From: DASQLQ01 sp035629935
GTDB lineage: Bacteria > Actinomycetota > CADDZG01 > WHSQ01
Direction of reading: 5' to 3'
Length of the DNA: 64,000 bases
Assembly: GCA_035629935.1 (NCBI GenBank)
Contig: DASQLQ010000193.1
Span: forward strand, 1 to 64,000
In this document: positions 1 to 8,058 of the stretch, one piece after another
How the letters are laid out: each line of letters begins with the position of its first letter
Numbering within the stretch: position 1 is the first letter of the stretch
Made by a program: the position numbers and the translations under genes
Notes under the pieces: model-generated
What the model was told of the DNA's origin: nothing
The model's input: only the letters and a program-made list of their open reading frames with translations
Databases searched by the model: none

Positions 1-878
1 CCGGTTGCAGCTCCGGGGGCCGGTTCAGGCGTAGCGCGTTCGAGCCCGGTAAGGCTCTCGTACACGAGCGCCGCGGCCGATGCCCCGATTATCGGTCCGA
101 CCGCGTACACCCACAGGTCACCCCACGGGATGTTGCCGACCTCGTATGGAAGAGACGCCACCATGGGCCCCAATGTCCGGGCGAAGTTCGCCGAACCACC
201 GGTTGCCGCACCGGTGACGAGGATGCCGCCGGCCAGCGCCAGGCCGATGATCAGACCCGACCATCCCTTGGGTGCGCGGTGGTCGACCGCGATCGCCATG
301 ATCGCTGTCATCAGGATGAATGCGATGAAGGCTTCGGCGAGGATCCCTTGCCACTGATTCACATCACCAGACAGCGCCGTGGCGCCGAACAACACGTCCG
401 TGCCGCCCAGTGACGCACCGTCCTGTCCGTACATGCCGGCGACGATGAATGCACCGAGAACGCCCCCGAGGATCTGGACGAGCCAGTAGGGGACAACTTC
501 CTTCCACTTGAAGCGGTTGCTGACCGCCAGAGCGAAGGTGACCGCAGGGTTGAAGTGCGCACCGGACACACCGCCGAACGCGTAGACGAGCATCGTCAAC
601 GCGGTTGCGAACGCAAACGCAACCGGAAGCAGGTCCCCGAGGGAGTTTCCGAGGATCGCTTCGAACACGACGTCCTGTCCGGGGGCCCCCTGCAGAAGTT
701 GCGTCAGACCCCCCAATCGCCGTAGGGGACCCATAGCCAGAACCGTGGCGGCACCCGTACCCACCGCCACGAATAGAAGCGTCCCTACGAACTCCGCTGC
801 CAGGCGACGCCCCAGGGGCGCGGCCCCGTCATCCACCTCCACCACGGTCTCTGTTAAGACCACTTCCTCATCAACCAT
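1..878 (-). CDS. MIP/aquaporin family channel, C-terminus cut by window edge
   Basis: A membrane channel of the major intrinsic protein family, expected to pass water, glycerol or another small neutral solute. I translated it by hand because the frame runs off the left edge (292 complete codons). The start ATG at 876-878 is preceded by AAGGAGGT. Hydrophobic segments begin at about residue 25. The first half carries the family motif SGAHFNPAV with NPA at residues 110-112. The matching second-half motif reads GGSANFARTLGP, so NPA is replaced by NFA at residues 231-233. An acidic stretch of about 20 residues precedes the first membrane segment. The gene lies downstream of acs on the same strand. 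Family assignment is firm; substrate is unknown. Confidence 0.9.
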   Translation of the reverse strand, partial: MVDEEVVLTETVVEVDDGAAPLGRRLAAEFVGTLLFVAVGTGAATVLAMGPLRRLGGLTQLLQGAPGQDVVFEAILGNSLGDLLPVAFAFATALTMLVYAFGGVSGAHFNPAVTFALAVSNRFKWKEVVPYWLVQILGGVLGAFIVAGMYGQDGASLGGTDVLFGATALSGDVNQWQGILAEAFIAFILMTAIMAIAVDHRAPKGWSGLIIGLALAGGILVTGAATGGSANFARTLGPMVASLPYEVGNIPWGDLWVYAVGPIIGASAAALVYESLTGLERATPEPAPGAAT

Positions 879-916
879 CGAACCTCCTTGCCTTTCGGGC
901 CTTATTTGATCGAGCA

Positions 917-954
917 CGAACGCCGATGGGCTGGGCCGTCGGCGGAAAACTAAT
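917..954. repeat. Copy B of a 38-bp hairpin-bearing direct repeat at the 3' end of acs
   Basis: This copy matches the one at 2946-2983 at 32 of 38 positions in the same orientation. It holds the inverted repeat GCCGATGG (922-929), six-base loop, CCGTCGGC (936-943). The acs stop codon at 950-952 lies inside it. In the acs direction the hairpin follows the stop codon but has no T-run, so it could be a tail-less terminator. Confidence 0.7.
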
Positions 955-2911
955 CGTCGGACGTGAGGGTAGCGGCTTTTGCCTTGATCTCGTCGAGTAT
1001 CGGCGCATTCTGCAGAGTGGTCACGTCTCCCAGCTGCCGACCCTCGGCCACGTCCCGTAGGAGTCTCCTCATGATCTTCCCGGAGCGGGTCTTGGGCAGG
1101 TCGTCGGTGAACACGATCGAATGTGGCCGGGCGATCTTTCCGATCACGCCGGCAACGTGCTCCCTCAAGCCCTTCATCAAGGCCTCATCACCGACGCTGG
1201 ACGCTTTGGGCGTGACGAACGCCACGATCGTCTCGCCTTCCTTCGGGTGGCGACGGCCTACCACGGCTGCTTCCGCCACCGAGGGGTGGTCCACCAACGC
1301 CGACTCGACTTCGTACGTCGATAGCCGGTGTCCGGACACGTTCATGACATCGTCGACCCGGCCGAGCAACCAGAAGTAACCGTCTTCGTCGAGCTTGACC
1401 CCGTCCCCAGGGAAGTAGATGTCATCGCCGTACTTCGAGAAGTAGGTCTCGCGATATCGCTCGTCGTCTTTGAAGATCGTGCGGAACATCGACGGCACCG
1501 GGCGCGTCAGCACCAGATACCCCCCACCCCCCGGCCCTACGGGGTTGCCCTTCTCGTCGAGCACGGTTGCGAACACCCCGGGGAACGGTTTGGTTGCGGA
1601 TCCGGGCTTGAGCGTCGTGATGCCGGGTAGAGGGGTGATGCAGATCGCTCCGGTCTCGGTTTGCCACCACGTATCGACCACCGGCGTCTTGCCGCCGCCG
1701 ATGAATTCCTGGTACCAGATCCAAGCTTCCGGGTTGATCGGTTCGCCGACGCTTCCGAGCAAGCGGAGCGACGACAGGTCGTGTTTCTGCGGGAACTCCG
1801 GCCCCCACTTCATGAACGTTCGGATCGCGGTCGGGGCGGTGTAAAGGATCGACACCTCCTTCTCCTCGATGATCGACCACCAACGATCCTTGTCGGGGAA
1901 GTCGGGCGCACCTTCGTAGAGCACCGAAGTGCATCCATTCGCGAGGGGGCCGTAGACGATGTAGCTGTGGCCCGTGACCCAACCGATGTCGGCCGCACAC
2001 CAATAGACATCCGATTCCGGCTTGATGTCGAAGATAAGACGGTGGGTGGCCGCAACGCCGGTCAGGTAGCCCCCTGTCGTGTGAACGATCCCTTTGGGTT
2101 TCCCGGTCGTACCCGACGTATAGAGGATGTAGAGCATGTCTTCGGCATCCATTGGATCGGCCGGGCAGTCCGGAGACGCGTTGCCGACCACCTCCTGGTA
2201 ATCCAGGTCTCGACCGTCGACCCAGGCGACGTCTTCATTGGTTCTGCGAACGCAGATGACTTTCTCGATGGAGGGCGTCTCATCGAGCGCCTCGTCCGCG
2301 TTCACCTTGAGAGGGACGATCTCGCCCCTTCGATAGCCGCCGTCGGCCGTGATGAGGACCTTGCACTCCGCATCGTTGATCCGGTCGCGCAATGATTCAG
2401 ATGAGAACCCGCCGAAGACGACGGAGTGCGGCGCCCCGATCCGCGCGCACGCCAGCATCGCAGCAGGCAGCTCCGGGATCATCGGCAGGTAGATCGCCAC
2501 CCGGTCGCCCTTGCGGATCCCGAGCTCCTTGAGACCGTTGGCGAGTCGGCAGACCTCCTCGTGCAGGTCCCCGTAAGTGATGGTTCGCTCTTCGCCCGGC
2601 TCACCGATCCAGTGATAGGCCACCCGATCCCTATTAGAAGTCAGGTGCCGATCGAGGCAGTTGTGAGCCACGTTCAAGCGGCCGCCTTCGAACCAGCGAT
2701 GGTGAGGTGGTTCCCAGGTCAGCACCGTGTCCCACTTGTCGAACCAGTCGAGCCGTTCCGCTTGGGAGGCCCACCACCCATCGGGGTCACGTTCCGCCTC
2801 GGCGTAGATGGAGGCATCGTTTGCGATCGCGGTGGCGGCGAAGTCGTCGGGAGGAACGAAGGTGCGTCGCTCCTGAAGTAGCGCCTCGATCGTTGCTTCG
2901 ACGTCGGTCAT
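950..2911 (-). CDS. acs: Acetyl-CoA synthetase
   Basis: AMP-forming acetate:CoA ligase, which makes acetyl-CoA from acetate, ATP and CoA in the cytoplasm. The product is 653 aa, the usual family length. It has an N-terminal ACAS_N-type region, the adenylate P-loop YTSGTTGKPKG at about residue 265, and the C-terminal PKTRSGKIMRRLLR motif around residue 610, whose lysine is the one acetylated in known Acs enzymes. I chose the ATG at 2909-2911 over an upstream GTG at 2968. It gives the usual N-terminus and has a TACGGT -10 element six bases before it, which fits a leaderless transcript. The gene is divergent from the sqdB-like gene and is flanked by two copies of a 38-bp repeat. Confidence 0.96.
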   Translation of the reverse strand: MTDVEATIEALLQERRTFVPPDDFAATAIANDASIYAEAERDPDGWWASQAERLDWFDKWDTVLTWEPPHHRWFEGGRLNVAHNCLDRHLTSNRDRVAYHWIGEPGEERTITYGDLHEEVCRLANGLKELGIRKGDRVAIYLPMIPELPAAMLACARIGAPHSVVFGGFSSESLRDRINDAECKVLITADGGYRRGEIVPLKVNADEALDETPSIEKVICVRRTNEDVAWVDGRDLDYQEVVGNASPDCPADPMDAEDMLYILYTSGTTGKPKGIVHTTGGYLTGVAATHRLIFDIKPESDVYWCAADIGWVTGHSYIVYGPLANGCTSVLYEGAPDFPDKDRWWSIIEEKEVSILYTAPTAIRTFMKWGPEFPQKHDLSSLRLLGSVGEPINPEAWIWYQEFIGGGKTPVVDTWWQTETGAICITPLPGITTLKPGSATKPFPGVFATVLDEKGNPVGPGGGGYLVLTRPVPSMFRTIFKDDERYRETYFSKYGDDIYFPGDGVKLDEDGYFWLLGRVDDVMNVSGHRLSTYEVESALVDHPSVAEAAVVGRRHPKEGETIVAFVTPKASSVGDEALMKGLREHVAGVIGKIARPHSIVFTDDLPKTRSGKIMRRLLRDVAEGRQLGDVTTLQNAPILDEIKAKAATLTSDD

Positions 2912-2917
2912 TAACAA

Positions 2918-2923
2918 ACCGTA
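2918..2923 (-). promoter_or_regulatory. -10 element (TACGGT) of acs, leaderless arrangement
   Basis: TACGGT fits TAnnnT and is six bases from the ATG at 2911. No Shine-Dalgarno sequence lies between. Transcription would start at or next to the A of the start codon. Confidence 0.5.
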
Positions 2924-2945
2924 CCTTCGAGGGGGGTCGGTCCGT

Positions 2946-2983
2946 CGAACGCCGGTGGGCTCGGCCACCGGCGAAGAACTAAT
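2946..2983. repeat. Copy A of the 38-bp hairpin-bearing direct repeat upstream of acs
   Basis: It contains a perfect 8-bp inverted repeat, GCCGGTGG (2951-2958) and CCACCGGC (2965-2972), around a six-base loop. Copy B at 917-954 keeps the stem: a G-C pair has become A-T, and another pair is a G-T wobble. This copy ends four bases before the sqdB-like start codon. Confidence 0.7.
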
Positions 2984-2986
2984 AGC

Positions 2987-4153
2987 ATGCCGGCCGTGCG
3001 CATCTTGATCCTAGGAGGCGACGGTTACCTCGGCTGGCCCACTGCTATGCACCTATCCGCAGCGGGCCACGAGGTCTCGGTTGTCGACAATTTCCTACGG
3101 CGAGCGATGGCTGTCGAGCAGGGGGCCGAGTCCCTCACGCCGATCCAGTCGTTGCAAGAACGCGTCCGAGCCTGGAAAGAGGTGTCCGGCAACGAGATCC
3201 GGTTCTTCATCGGAGACCTGACCGACCCGGGCTTCGTCGACTCGGTGTTCAGAGACACGAGGCCGGAAGCCTGTGTCCACTACGGGGAACAGCCGAGCGC
3301 TCCCTACTCGATGATCGACCGGCGCCATGCGATCGAAACACAGCGCAACAACGTCGAAGGCACACTGAATGTTCTCTTCGCGATGCGCGATCTTGCTCCC
3401 GAAGCGCACCTGGTGAAACTGGGCACGATGGGGGAGTACGGGACCCCGAACATCGATATCGAAGAGGGATACATCGAGATCGAACACAAGGGCCGCAAAG
3501 ACACACTTCCGTTTCCGAAGATGCCGGGGTCCATGTACCACCTCTCGAAGGTGCATGACTCCCACAACATCCATTTCGGTTGCCGGATCTGGGGTCTGCG
3601 CGCGACGGATCTCAACCAGGGTGTGGTGTACGGGATCCAGACGGCCGAGACGGATCTGGACGAGCGGCTGTGCACCCGGTTCGATTACGACGAAGTGCTG
3701 GGGACTGCACTCAACAGGTTCTGCGTGCAGGCAGTCGTCGGCTATCCGCTGACCGTCTACGGAAAGGGCGGCCAGACCCGCGGGTTCTTGAACATCATCG
3801 ACACGATTCAGTGCATACGCTTGGCGGTCGAGAACCCCGCCGTAGCGGGGGACTTCCGCGTCTTCAATCAGTTCACCGAACAGTTCTCGGTGATGGACCT
3901 CGCGGAAAAGGTCCGAAGCGTCGGTGAAGGCCTCGGGATAAACGTGACTCTCAACCGGATGGCCGATCCCCGCATCGAGGCCGAGGAGCACTACTACAAC
4001 GCGACCCACACCCGGCTGTTGGAGCTTGGTCTTGAGCCTCATCTGTTGACAGATGAGGTGGTTGCCCACCTCATCACGACGATCCAGCGTTACAAGGACA
4101 GGATCCTCCTCGAGCCGATAGCCCCCAAGACGAAATGGGACCCTCGGGCGTAG
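2987..4153 (+). CDS. sqdB: UDP-sulfoquinovose synthase-like NAD-dependent epimerase
   Basis: Extended short-chain dehydrogenase of the SQD1/SqdB type, which makes UDP-sulfoquinovose from UDP-glucose and sulfite for sulfolipid or sulfoglycan synthesis. The product is 388 aa. The NAD-binding motif GGDGYLG starts at about residue 10. SQD1-specific stretches include HYGEQPSAPYSMIDR (from residue 98), TMGEYGTPNIDIEEGY (from 147) and FDYDEVLGTALNRF. The catalytic set T147, Y184, K188 (MYHLSK) is intact. The ATG at 2987 has no clear ribosome-binding site; a GTG at 2996 is a possible alternative. No sulfoquinovosyltransferase is in the window, so the final product cannot be inferred. Family confidence is high. 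Confidence 0.88.
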   Translation: MPAVRILILGGDGYLGWPTAMHLSAAGHEVSVVDNFLRRAMAVEQGAESLTPIQSLQERVRAWKEVSGNEIRFFIGDLTDPGFVDSVFRDTRPEACVHYGEQPSAPYSMIDRRHAIETQRNNVEGTLNVLFAMRDLAPEAHLVKLGTMGEYGTPNIDIEEGYIEIEHKGRKDTLPFPKMPGSMYHLSKVHDSHNIHFGCRIWGLRATDLNQGVVYGIQTAETDLDERLCTRFDYDEVLGTALNRFCVQAVVGYPLTVYGKGGQTRGFLNIIDTIQCIRLAVENPAVAGDFRVFNQFTEQFSVMDLAEKVRSVGEGLGINVTLNRMADPRIEAEEHYYNATHTRLLELGLEPHLLTDEVVAHLITTIQRYKDRILLEPIAPKTKWDPRA

Positions 4154-4228
4154 CGGGCTCCGCAGGAGGATGCCTCGCAGCGGCGAATCCCTGTTTCAAC
4201 GAAAAGACAGCCGAAGGGATCAGCCGTC

Positions 4229-4693
4229 ATGCGTAGATCTGTTGCCTTGTTCATGGTTCTAGCCGTCGTGGCATCTCTGGGTGCACCGGCCGTTGCCGGC
4301 GGCAAGAAGAAGAAGATCAGCGGTTCGTTCGGCGCCTCCCTCGCTCCCTTCCCCAAGCTGGCGGCGGCCGGCGACGCGGTTGGTCTCACGAAGCCCGGCT
4401 GTACGGCGGGGGAAGAAAACGTCCACTGGGTCGGCCACGAATTCACTCCTCCGGCCAAGGGAACACTCAAACTGTCCATGGAGGGCTTCACGGGTGATCA
4501 CGACGAGTACGTCTTCGTCGGCGATCTGCTTCTGGCCCGCGGCGATCAGGAGCAGGTAGGACAGGGGATGGCCCCTCCCAACGAAGACATCACTGTGTCG
4601 CTGAAGGCCAAGCAGACTGTCCTACTCGTAGCCTGCAACTGGTTGGGGCAGCCAGACGTCGAAGCTCACTACGAGTTCACTTTCACGAAGTAG
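4229..4693 (+). CDS. Small secreted protein of unknown function
   Basis: The product is 154 aa with a clear signal peptide: MRRS, a hydrophobic core, and a likely cleavage after AVAG near residue 24, followed by a lysine run. The mature part is mostly beta-type sequence with two cysteines (one near residue 58, one near 135) that could pair outside the cell. I do not recognise the family. The start has a weak GAAGGG upstream. The last 25 bases overlap the 3' end of the convergent acetyltransferase gene. Confidence 0.75.
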   Translation: MRRSVALFMVLAVVASLGAPAVAGGKKKKISGSFGASLAPFPKLAAAGDAVGLTKPGCTAGEENVHWVGHEFTPPAKGTLKLSMEGFTGDHDEYVFVGDLLLARGDQEQVGQGMAPPNEDITVSLKAKQTVLLVACNWLGQPDVEAHYEFTFTK

Positions 4694-5454
4694 TAGAGCT
4701 CGCCGACGGTGTCGAAGCCGAGTTTCGCGTAGAGCTCCTTCGGCCAGTCCTCATAGTCCGCGACCAAAAAAACCAAAGTGCTTCCGCCCGCCCGCGCTTC
4801 TTCTAATGCCTTGCTGATGACGGCTCGCGATAACCCCTGGTTGCGGTAGGCCTCCAGCGTTGCGACGTCCTCGATCTGAGCTGTTCCGCCGTCGGTCCAC
4901 AGCATCGCGAAGGAAACCGGACGGCCGTCTCGTTCGATGCCGAAGTCTCGACCGTTGCAGGCCGACATCCAAACTCGGTAAGCGCCATGCATCTGGGCAA
5001 CGGTCTCGTCGTCGCGGCACCACTCATACGTGCGTAGGTATTCGGCCCTCGTCGGCCACATCTTGGCCTCTTCGAACTCCTTCACCTCGGCCGTGTCGGA
5101 AACACGATCGGCGAGGCGTCGATGCACCATCACGATGTGACGGTTCACTTTCCACCCTCTGGCTTTGAAGTCGGGCTCTAGCTCGCGGCCGACGGATTCG
5201 TCTTGGACCCAGATCTCCCGATGTCCCAAGCGGCTCTGGATCCGGTCGGCTTCCTGGATGACCGCGTCGACGCTGAGGTCATCGGTGATCTCCTCCAACC
5301 TGAGGAAGTTCAGGTCGTAGACGCGCGGCAGGCCTTCGTGCGTGCACGCCGTTCCCCATCGCCATCGCTGAACGCGAGTTGCACTCGCATCCTGGTGCCG
5401 CCGCAAGAAATGGTGGACCCGAGCGAGCTCGGATCCGTTGGAAGGTGGGGTCAT
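4669..5454 (-). CDS. GNAT-family N-acetyltransferase
   Basis: The product is 261 aa. The C-terminal half is a GNAT fold: IEDVATLEAYRNQGLSRAV holds the acetyl-CoA pyrophosphate-binding R/Q-x-x-G-x pattern (about residues 190-208), and KELYAKLGFDTVGELYYF is the usual last strand and helix. The N-terminal half is less typical and probably holds a second degenerate GNAT domain. The acceptor substrate is unknown. Its ATG overlaps the stop of the upstream dehydrogenase gene by four bases (ATGA), so the two are probably co-translated. It converges on and overlaps the small secreted-protein gene. Confidence 0.88.
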   Translation of the reverse strand: MTPPSNGSELARVHHFLRRHQDASATRVQRWRWGTACTHEGLPRVYDLNFLRLEEITDDLSVDAVIQEADRIQSRLGHREIWVQDESVGRELEPDFKARGWKVNRHIVMVHRRLADRVSDTAEVKEFEEAKMWPTRAEYLRTYEWCRDDETVAQMHGAYRVWMSACNGRDFGIERDGRPVSFAMLWTDGGTAQIEDVATLEAYRNQGLSRAVISKALEEARAGGSTLVFLVADYEDWPKELYAKLGFDTVGELYYFVKVNS

Positions 5455-6518
5455 CCTAAAGAGTCGATGATGGCGTCGGCCACCTGCGCAGTGGTCGCCG
5501 GTTCGCCTTCGGGCCGGAGGTCACCCGTTCGTGTCTTACCGGTGGCGAGTACCGCAGCCACGCCCCGCTCCAGTCGGTCGGCATCCGAGGAGCGACCCAG
5601 GTGCCTCAGCATCAGGACGGCTGAGAGGATCATCGCGATCGGGTTTGCGAGGCCCCGTCCGGCGATATCGGGGGCCGACCCGTGAGTTGGCTCGAAAACC
5701 GCGTACTCACTGCCGAGGTTCATGCCGGGAGCGACTCCAAGCCCGCCGATCAGTCCCGCGCAGAGGTCGGAGATGATGTCGCCGTAGAGGTTGGAGAGGA
5801 CGATCACATCGAGATCGTCGGGATGCCAGACCAGCCACATGGCGAGCTCATCGATCTGCGTCGCCTCGAAGCCGACCTCTCGGTGTCCCTCGGCCAGCAT
5901 CTCCCCAGTTTCCAGCCACAGCCCATCGGAGAACTTCATGATGTTCGCCTTATGACCGAGGGTGACCCGCCGGCGGCGATGTCGCTTTGCGTACTCGAAC
6001 GCGTATTTCACGATCTGGCGAGAGGCCGTGATCGAGATGGGCTTCACGGACACACCAGCGTCGCGAGCGATCTCGAACCCGTACATGTACTTGAGGTAAC
6101 CGCGCAGCTTGTTGACTTCCTTCGACCCCACGTCGAACTCGATGCCTTCATAGAGGTCCTCGGTGTTCTCCCTCACCACGACGATGTCGATGTTCGAGAA
6201 CCGGGATGGAACGCCCGGGTAGAGCTTGCACGGCCGGACGCTGGCGTACAGGTCGAGGTCCTGTCGCAGAGCCACGTTGATAGACCTGAATCCGGTACCT
6301 ACCGGCGTGGTCACGGGGCCTTTGAGCGCGACCCGGTTCCGGCGGATCGACTCGAGAACGTGGTCGGGCAGGGGCGTCCCGTGCGTAGGGACTGTCGCTG
6401 CTCCGGCCTCATGGACCTCCCATTCGATGCCCACGCCCAAGGCATCGACCACGCGCCTGGTCGCTTCGGATACCTCGGGCCCGATCCCATCCCCTGGGAT
6501 CAGCGTCACGGTTGCCAT
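5451..6518 (-). CDS. Isocitrate/isopropylmalate dehydrogenase family protein, probably NAD-type isocitrate dehydrogenase
   Basis: Beta-decarboxylating dehydrogenase of 355 aa. Markers are IPGDGIGPEV at the N-terminus, GPVTTPVGTGFRSINVALR (substrate loop), RENTEDLYEGIE, KANIMKFSDGLW, NLYGDIISD with the metal-binding aspartates, and EPTHGSAPDIAG (NAD-binding loop). The RENTEDLYEGIE stretch resembles isocitrate dehydrogenase rather than 3-isopropylmalate dehydrogenase, whose equivalent usually reads TGGIYFG. No leuCD or other leucine genes are adjacent, which agrees. The start ATG at 6518 has AAAAGG upstream. Homoisocitrate or tartrate-type specificity cannot be excluded. Confidence 0.85.
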   Translation of the reverse strand: MATVTLIPGDGIGPEVSEATRRVVDALGVGIEWEVHEAGAATVPTHGTPLPDHVLESIRRNRVALKGPVTTPVGTGFRSINVALRQDLDLYASVRPCKLYPGVPSRFSNIDIVVVRENTEDLYEGIEFDVGSKEVNKLRGYLKYMYGFEIARDAGVSVKPISITASRQIVKYAFEYAKRHRRRRVTLGHKANIMKFSDGLWLETGEMLAEGHREVGFEATQIDELAMWLVWHPDDLDVIVLSNLYGDIISDLCAGLIGGLGVAPGMNLGSEYAVFEPTHGSAPDIAGRGLANPIAMILSAVLMLRHLGRSSDADRLERGVAAVLATGKTRTGDLRPEGEPATTAQVADAIIDSLG

Positions 6519-6580
6519 GCACCAACCTTTTCATATGCTTCGGCGCGGGTCTGAGGTCTATGAAAGAGGAGGGGTCGGCG

Positions 6581-7996
6581 GTGGCGCAGTCTGTCTCGAC
6601 GCGGGGAAGTGGGCTCGACGGGTTCTTCCGGATAACCGAGCGCGGATCGACCGTGCGCACGGAAGTGATCGCCGGAGTCACCACCTTCATGACGATGGCA
6701 TACATCCTGTTTCTGAACCCGGCGATCCTTTCTCTGCCGGATAGGAACGGCACCGTGCTTCCGGCTGCCGCGGTGCTTACCGTGACTGCCCTGGCGGCCG
6801 GTCTCTCGACGATCGCGATGGGTGTGTTCGCCAATTACCCGTTCGCGATCGCCGCCGGACTCGGGCTCAATGGGGTCGTCGCGTTCCAACTTGTGGCCGG
6901 CGAGGGGCTGACGTGGCCCGAGGCCATGGGCGTCATCGTCGCCGAAGGGATCATCATCCTGATCCTCGTGCTAACGAAGTTCCGCCAAGCGGTGATGGAC
7001 GCAGTGCCGCTTCCTTTGAAACACGCCGTCGCGGTCGGTATCGGCCTGTTCATCACGATCATCGGGTTCGTCGACGCGGGGTTCGTCACGAAACCGGCAG
7101 AAGGGCCGGTGCCGGTTCAACTGGGCACGGGTGGGGAGCTTCGAGGCTGGCCGATCCTGGTGTTCGTCGTGGGGTTGCTTCTGATCGTCTTCCTCTACAC
7201 GCGGGGGGTGCGCGGAGCTCTACTCATCGGGATCCTCGCGGCGACCGTATTCGCCGTGATCGTGAATGAAGCGTTCCTCGATGGCGCGGGTTTCAACGGC
7301 GCCGCCAACTTCGGATCGATCGTCGACATTCCTTCGGGGGACAACTTCGCCTTGGTCGGCGACTTCTCGTTCGGGTTCTTCGCTCGGATGGGGGCTCTCG
7401 CCGCGATCCTCGCGATCTTCACGATCATGTTGTCGGACTTCTTCGACACCATGGGTACCGCCATCGGACTGGGTCGCGAAGCGGGTTTGCTGGATAGCGA
7501 AGGCCGTCTTCCCAACGTGGATCGGGTGTTGTTGGTCGACTCCGCTGCAGCCGCGATTGGTGGTGTGTTCTCCGCCTCCTCCAACACGACGTACATCGAA
7601 AGTGCCTCGGGTATCGCCGACGGAGGCCGCACCGGCCTGACAGCAGTCGTCACGGGGGGCCTCTTCCTGCTGGCGATCTTCTTCTCGCCGCTGGCTGGGA
7701 TCGTGCCACTGCACGCGGCGGCACCCGCCCTCGTCCTCGTGGGTTTCCTGATGATGACTATCGTCAAGGAGATCCCGTGGGACGACCTCGATGTGGCGAT
7801 CCCCGCGTTCTTGACGATCGTCGTGATGCCCTTCACGTACTCGATCACCAACGGGATCGGTGCAGGATTCGTTGCGTACGTGTTCATCAAGCTCACCCGA
7901 GGTAAGACGAACAGTGTGCAGCCGATGATGTGGGTCGCAGCCGGCGCGTTCCTGGTGTACTTCGCGATCTTCTACGTGCGGGGTCTCGTCACGTGA
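6581..7996 (+). CDS. NCS2/AzgA-family adenine/guanine/hypoxanthine permease
   Basis: Multi-pass inner-membrane purine transporter, 471 aa from the chosen GTG. I chose 6581 because GAGGAGGGG lies just upstream at good spacing. An in-frame ATG at 6560 would bury that site inside the coding region. The N-terminus FFRITERGSTVRTEVIAGVTTFMTMAYI is typical of AzgA proteins, as are GLGLNGVVAF, SDFFDTMGTAIGLG and SSNTTYIESASGIADGGRTG. These conserved stretches surround the substrate site in the uracil/xanthine permease fold. It is divergent from the dehydrogenase gene; only 62 bases separate the starts. Confidence 0.93.
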   Translation: MAQSVSTRGSGLDGFFRITERGSTVRTEVIAGVTTFMTMAYILFLNPAILSLPDRNGTVLPAAAVLTVTALAAGLSTIAMGVFANYPFAIAAGLGLNGVVAFQLVAGEGLTWPEAMGVIVAEGIIILILVLTKFRQAVMDAVPLPLKHAVAVGIGLFITIIGFVDAGFVTKPAEGPVPVQLGTGGELRGWPILVFVVGLLLIVFLYTRGVRGALLIGILAATVFAVIVNEAFLDGAGFNGAANFGSIVDIPSGDNFALVGDFSFGFFARMGALAAILAIFTIMLSDFFDTMGTAIGLGREAGLLDSEGRLPNVDRVLLVDSAAAAIGGVFSASSNTTYIESASGIADGGRTGLTAVVTGGLFLLAIFFSPLAGIVPLHAAAPALVLVGFLMMTIVKEIPWDDLDVAIPAFLTIVVMPFTYSITNGIGAGFVAYVFIKLTRGKTNSVQPMMWVAAGAFLVYFAIFYVRGLVT

Positions 7997-8058
7997 TGTT
8001 TGGCCCGCCTTCTGTGACCTGACGCACAGCTGCGCCGCGGCCCCCACGCGAACCTTTC

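Noticed and set aside
2911..2968. Longer N-terminus for acs from the GTG at 2968
   Set aside because: It would read through the 38-bp repeat and the promoter, and the extra residues are unlike Acs proteins.
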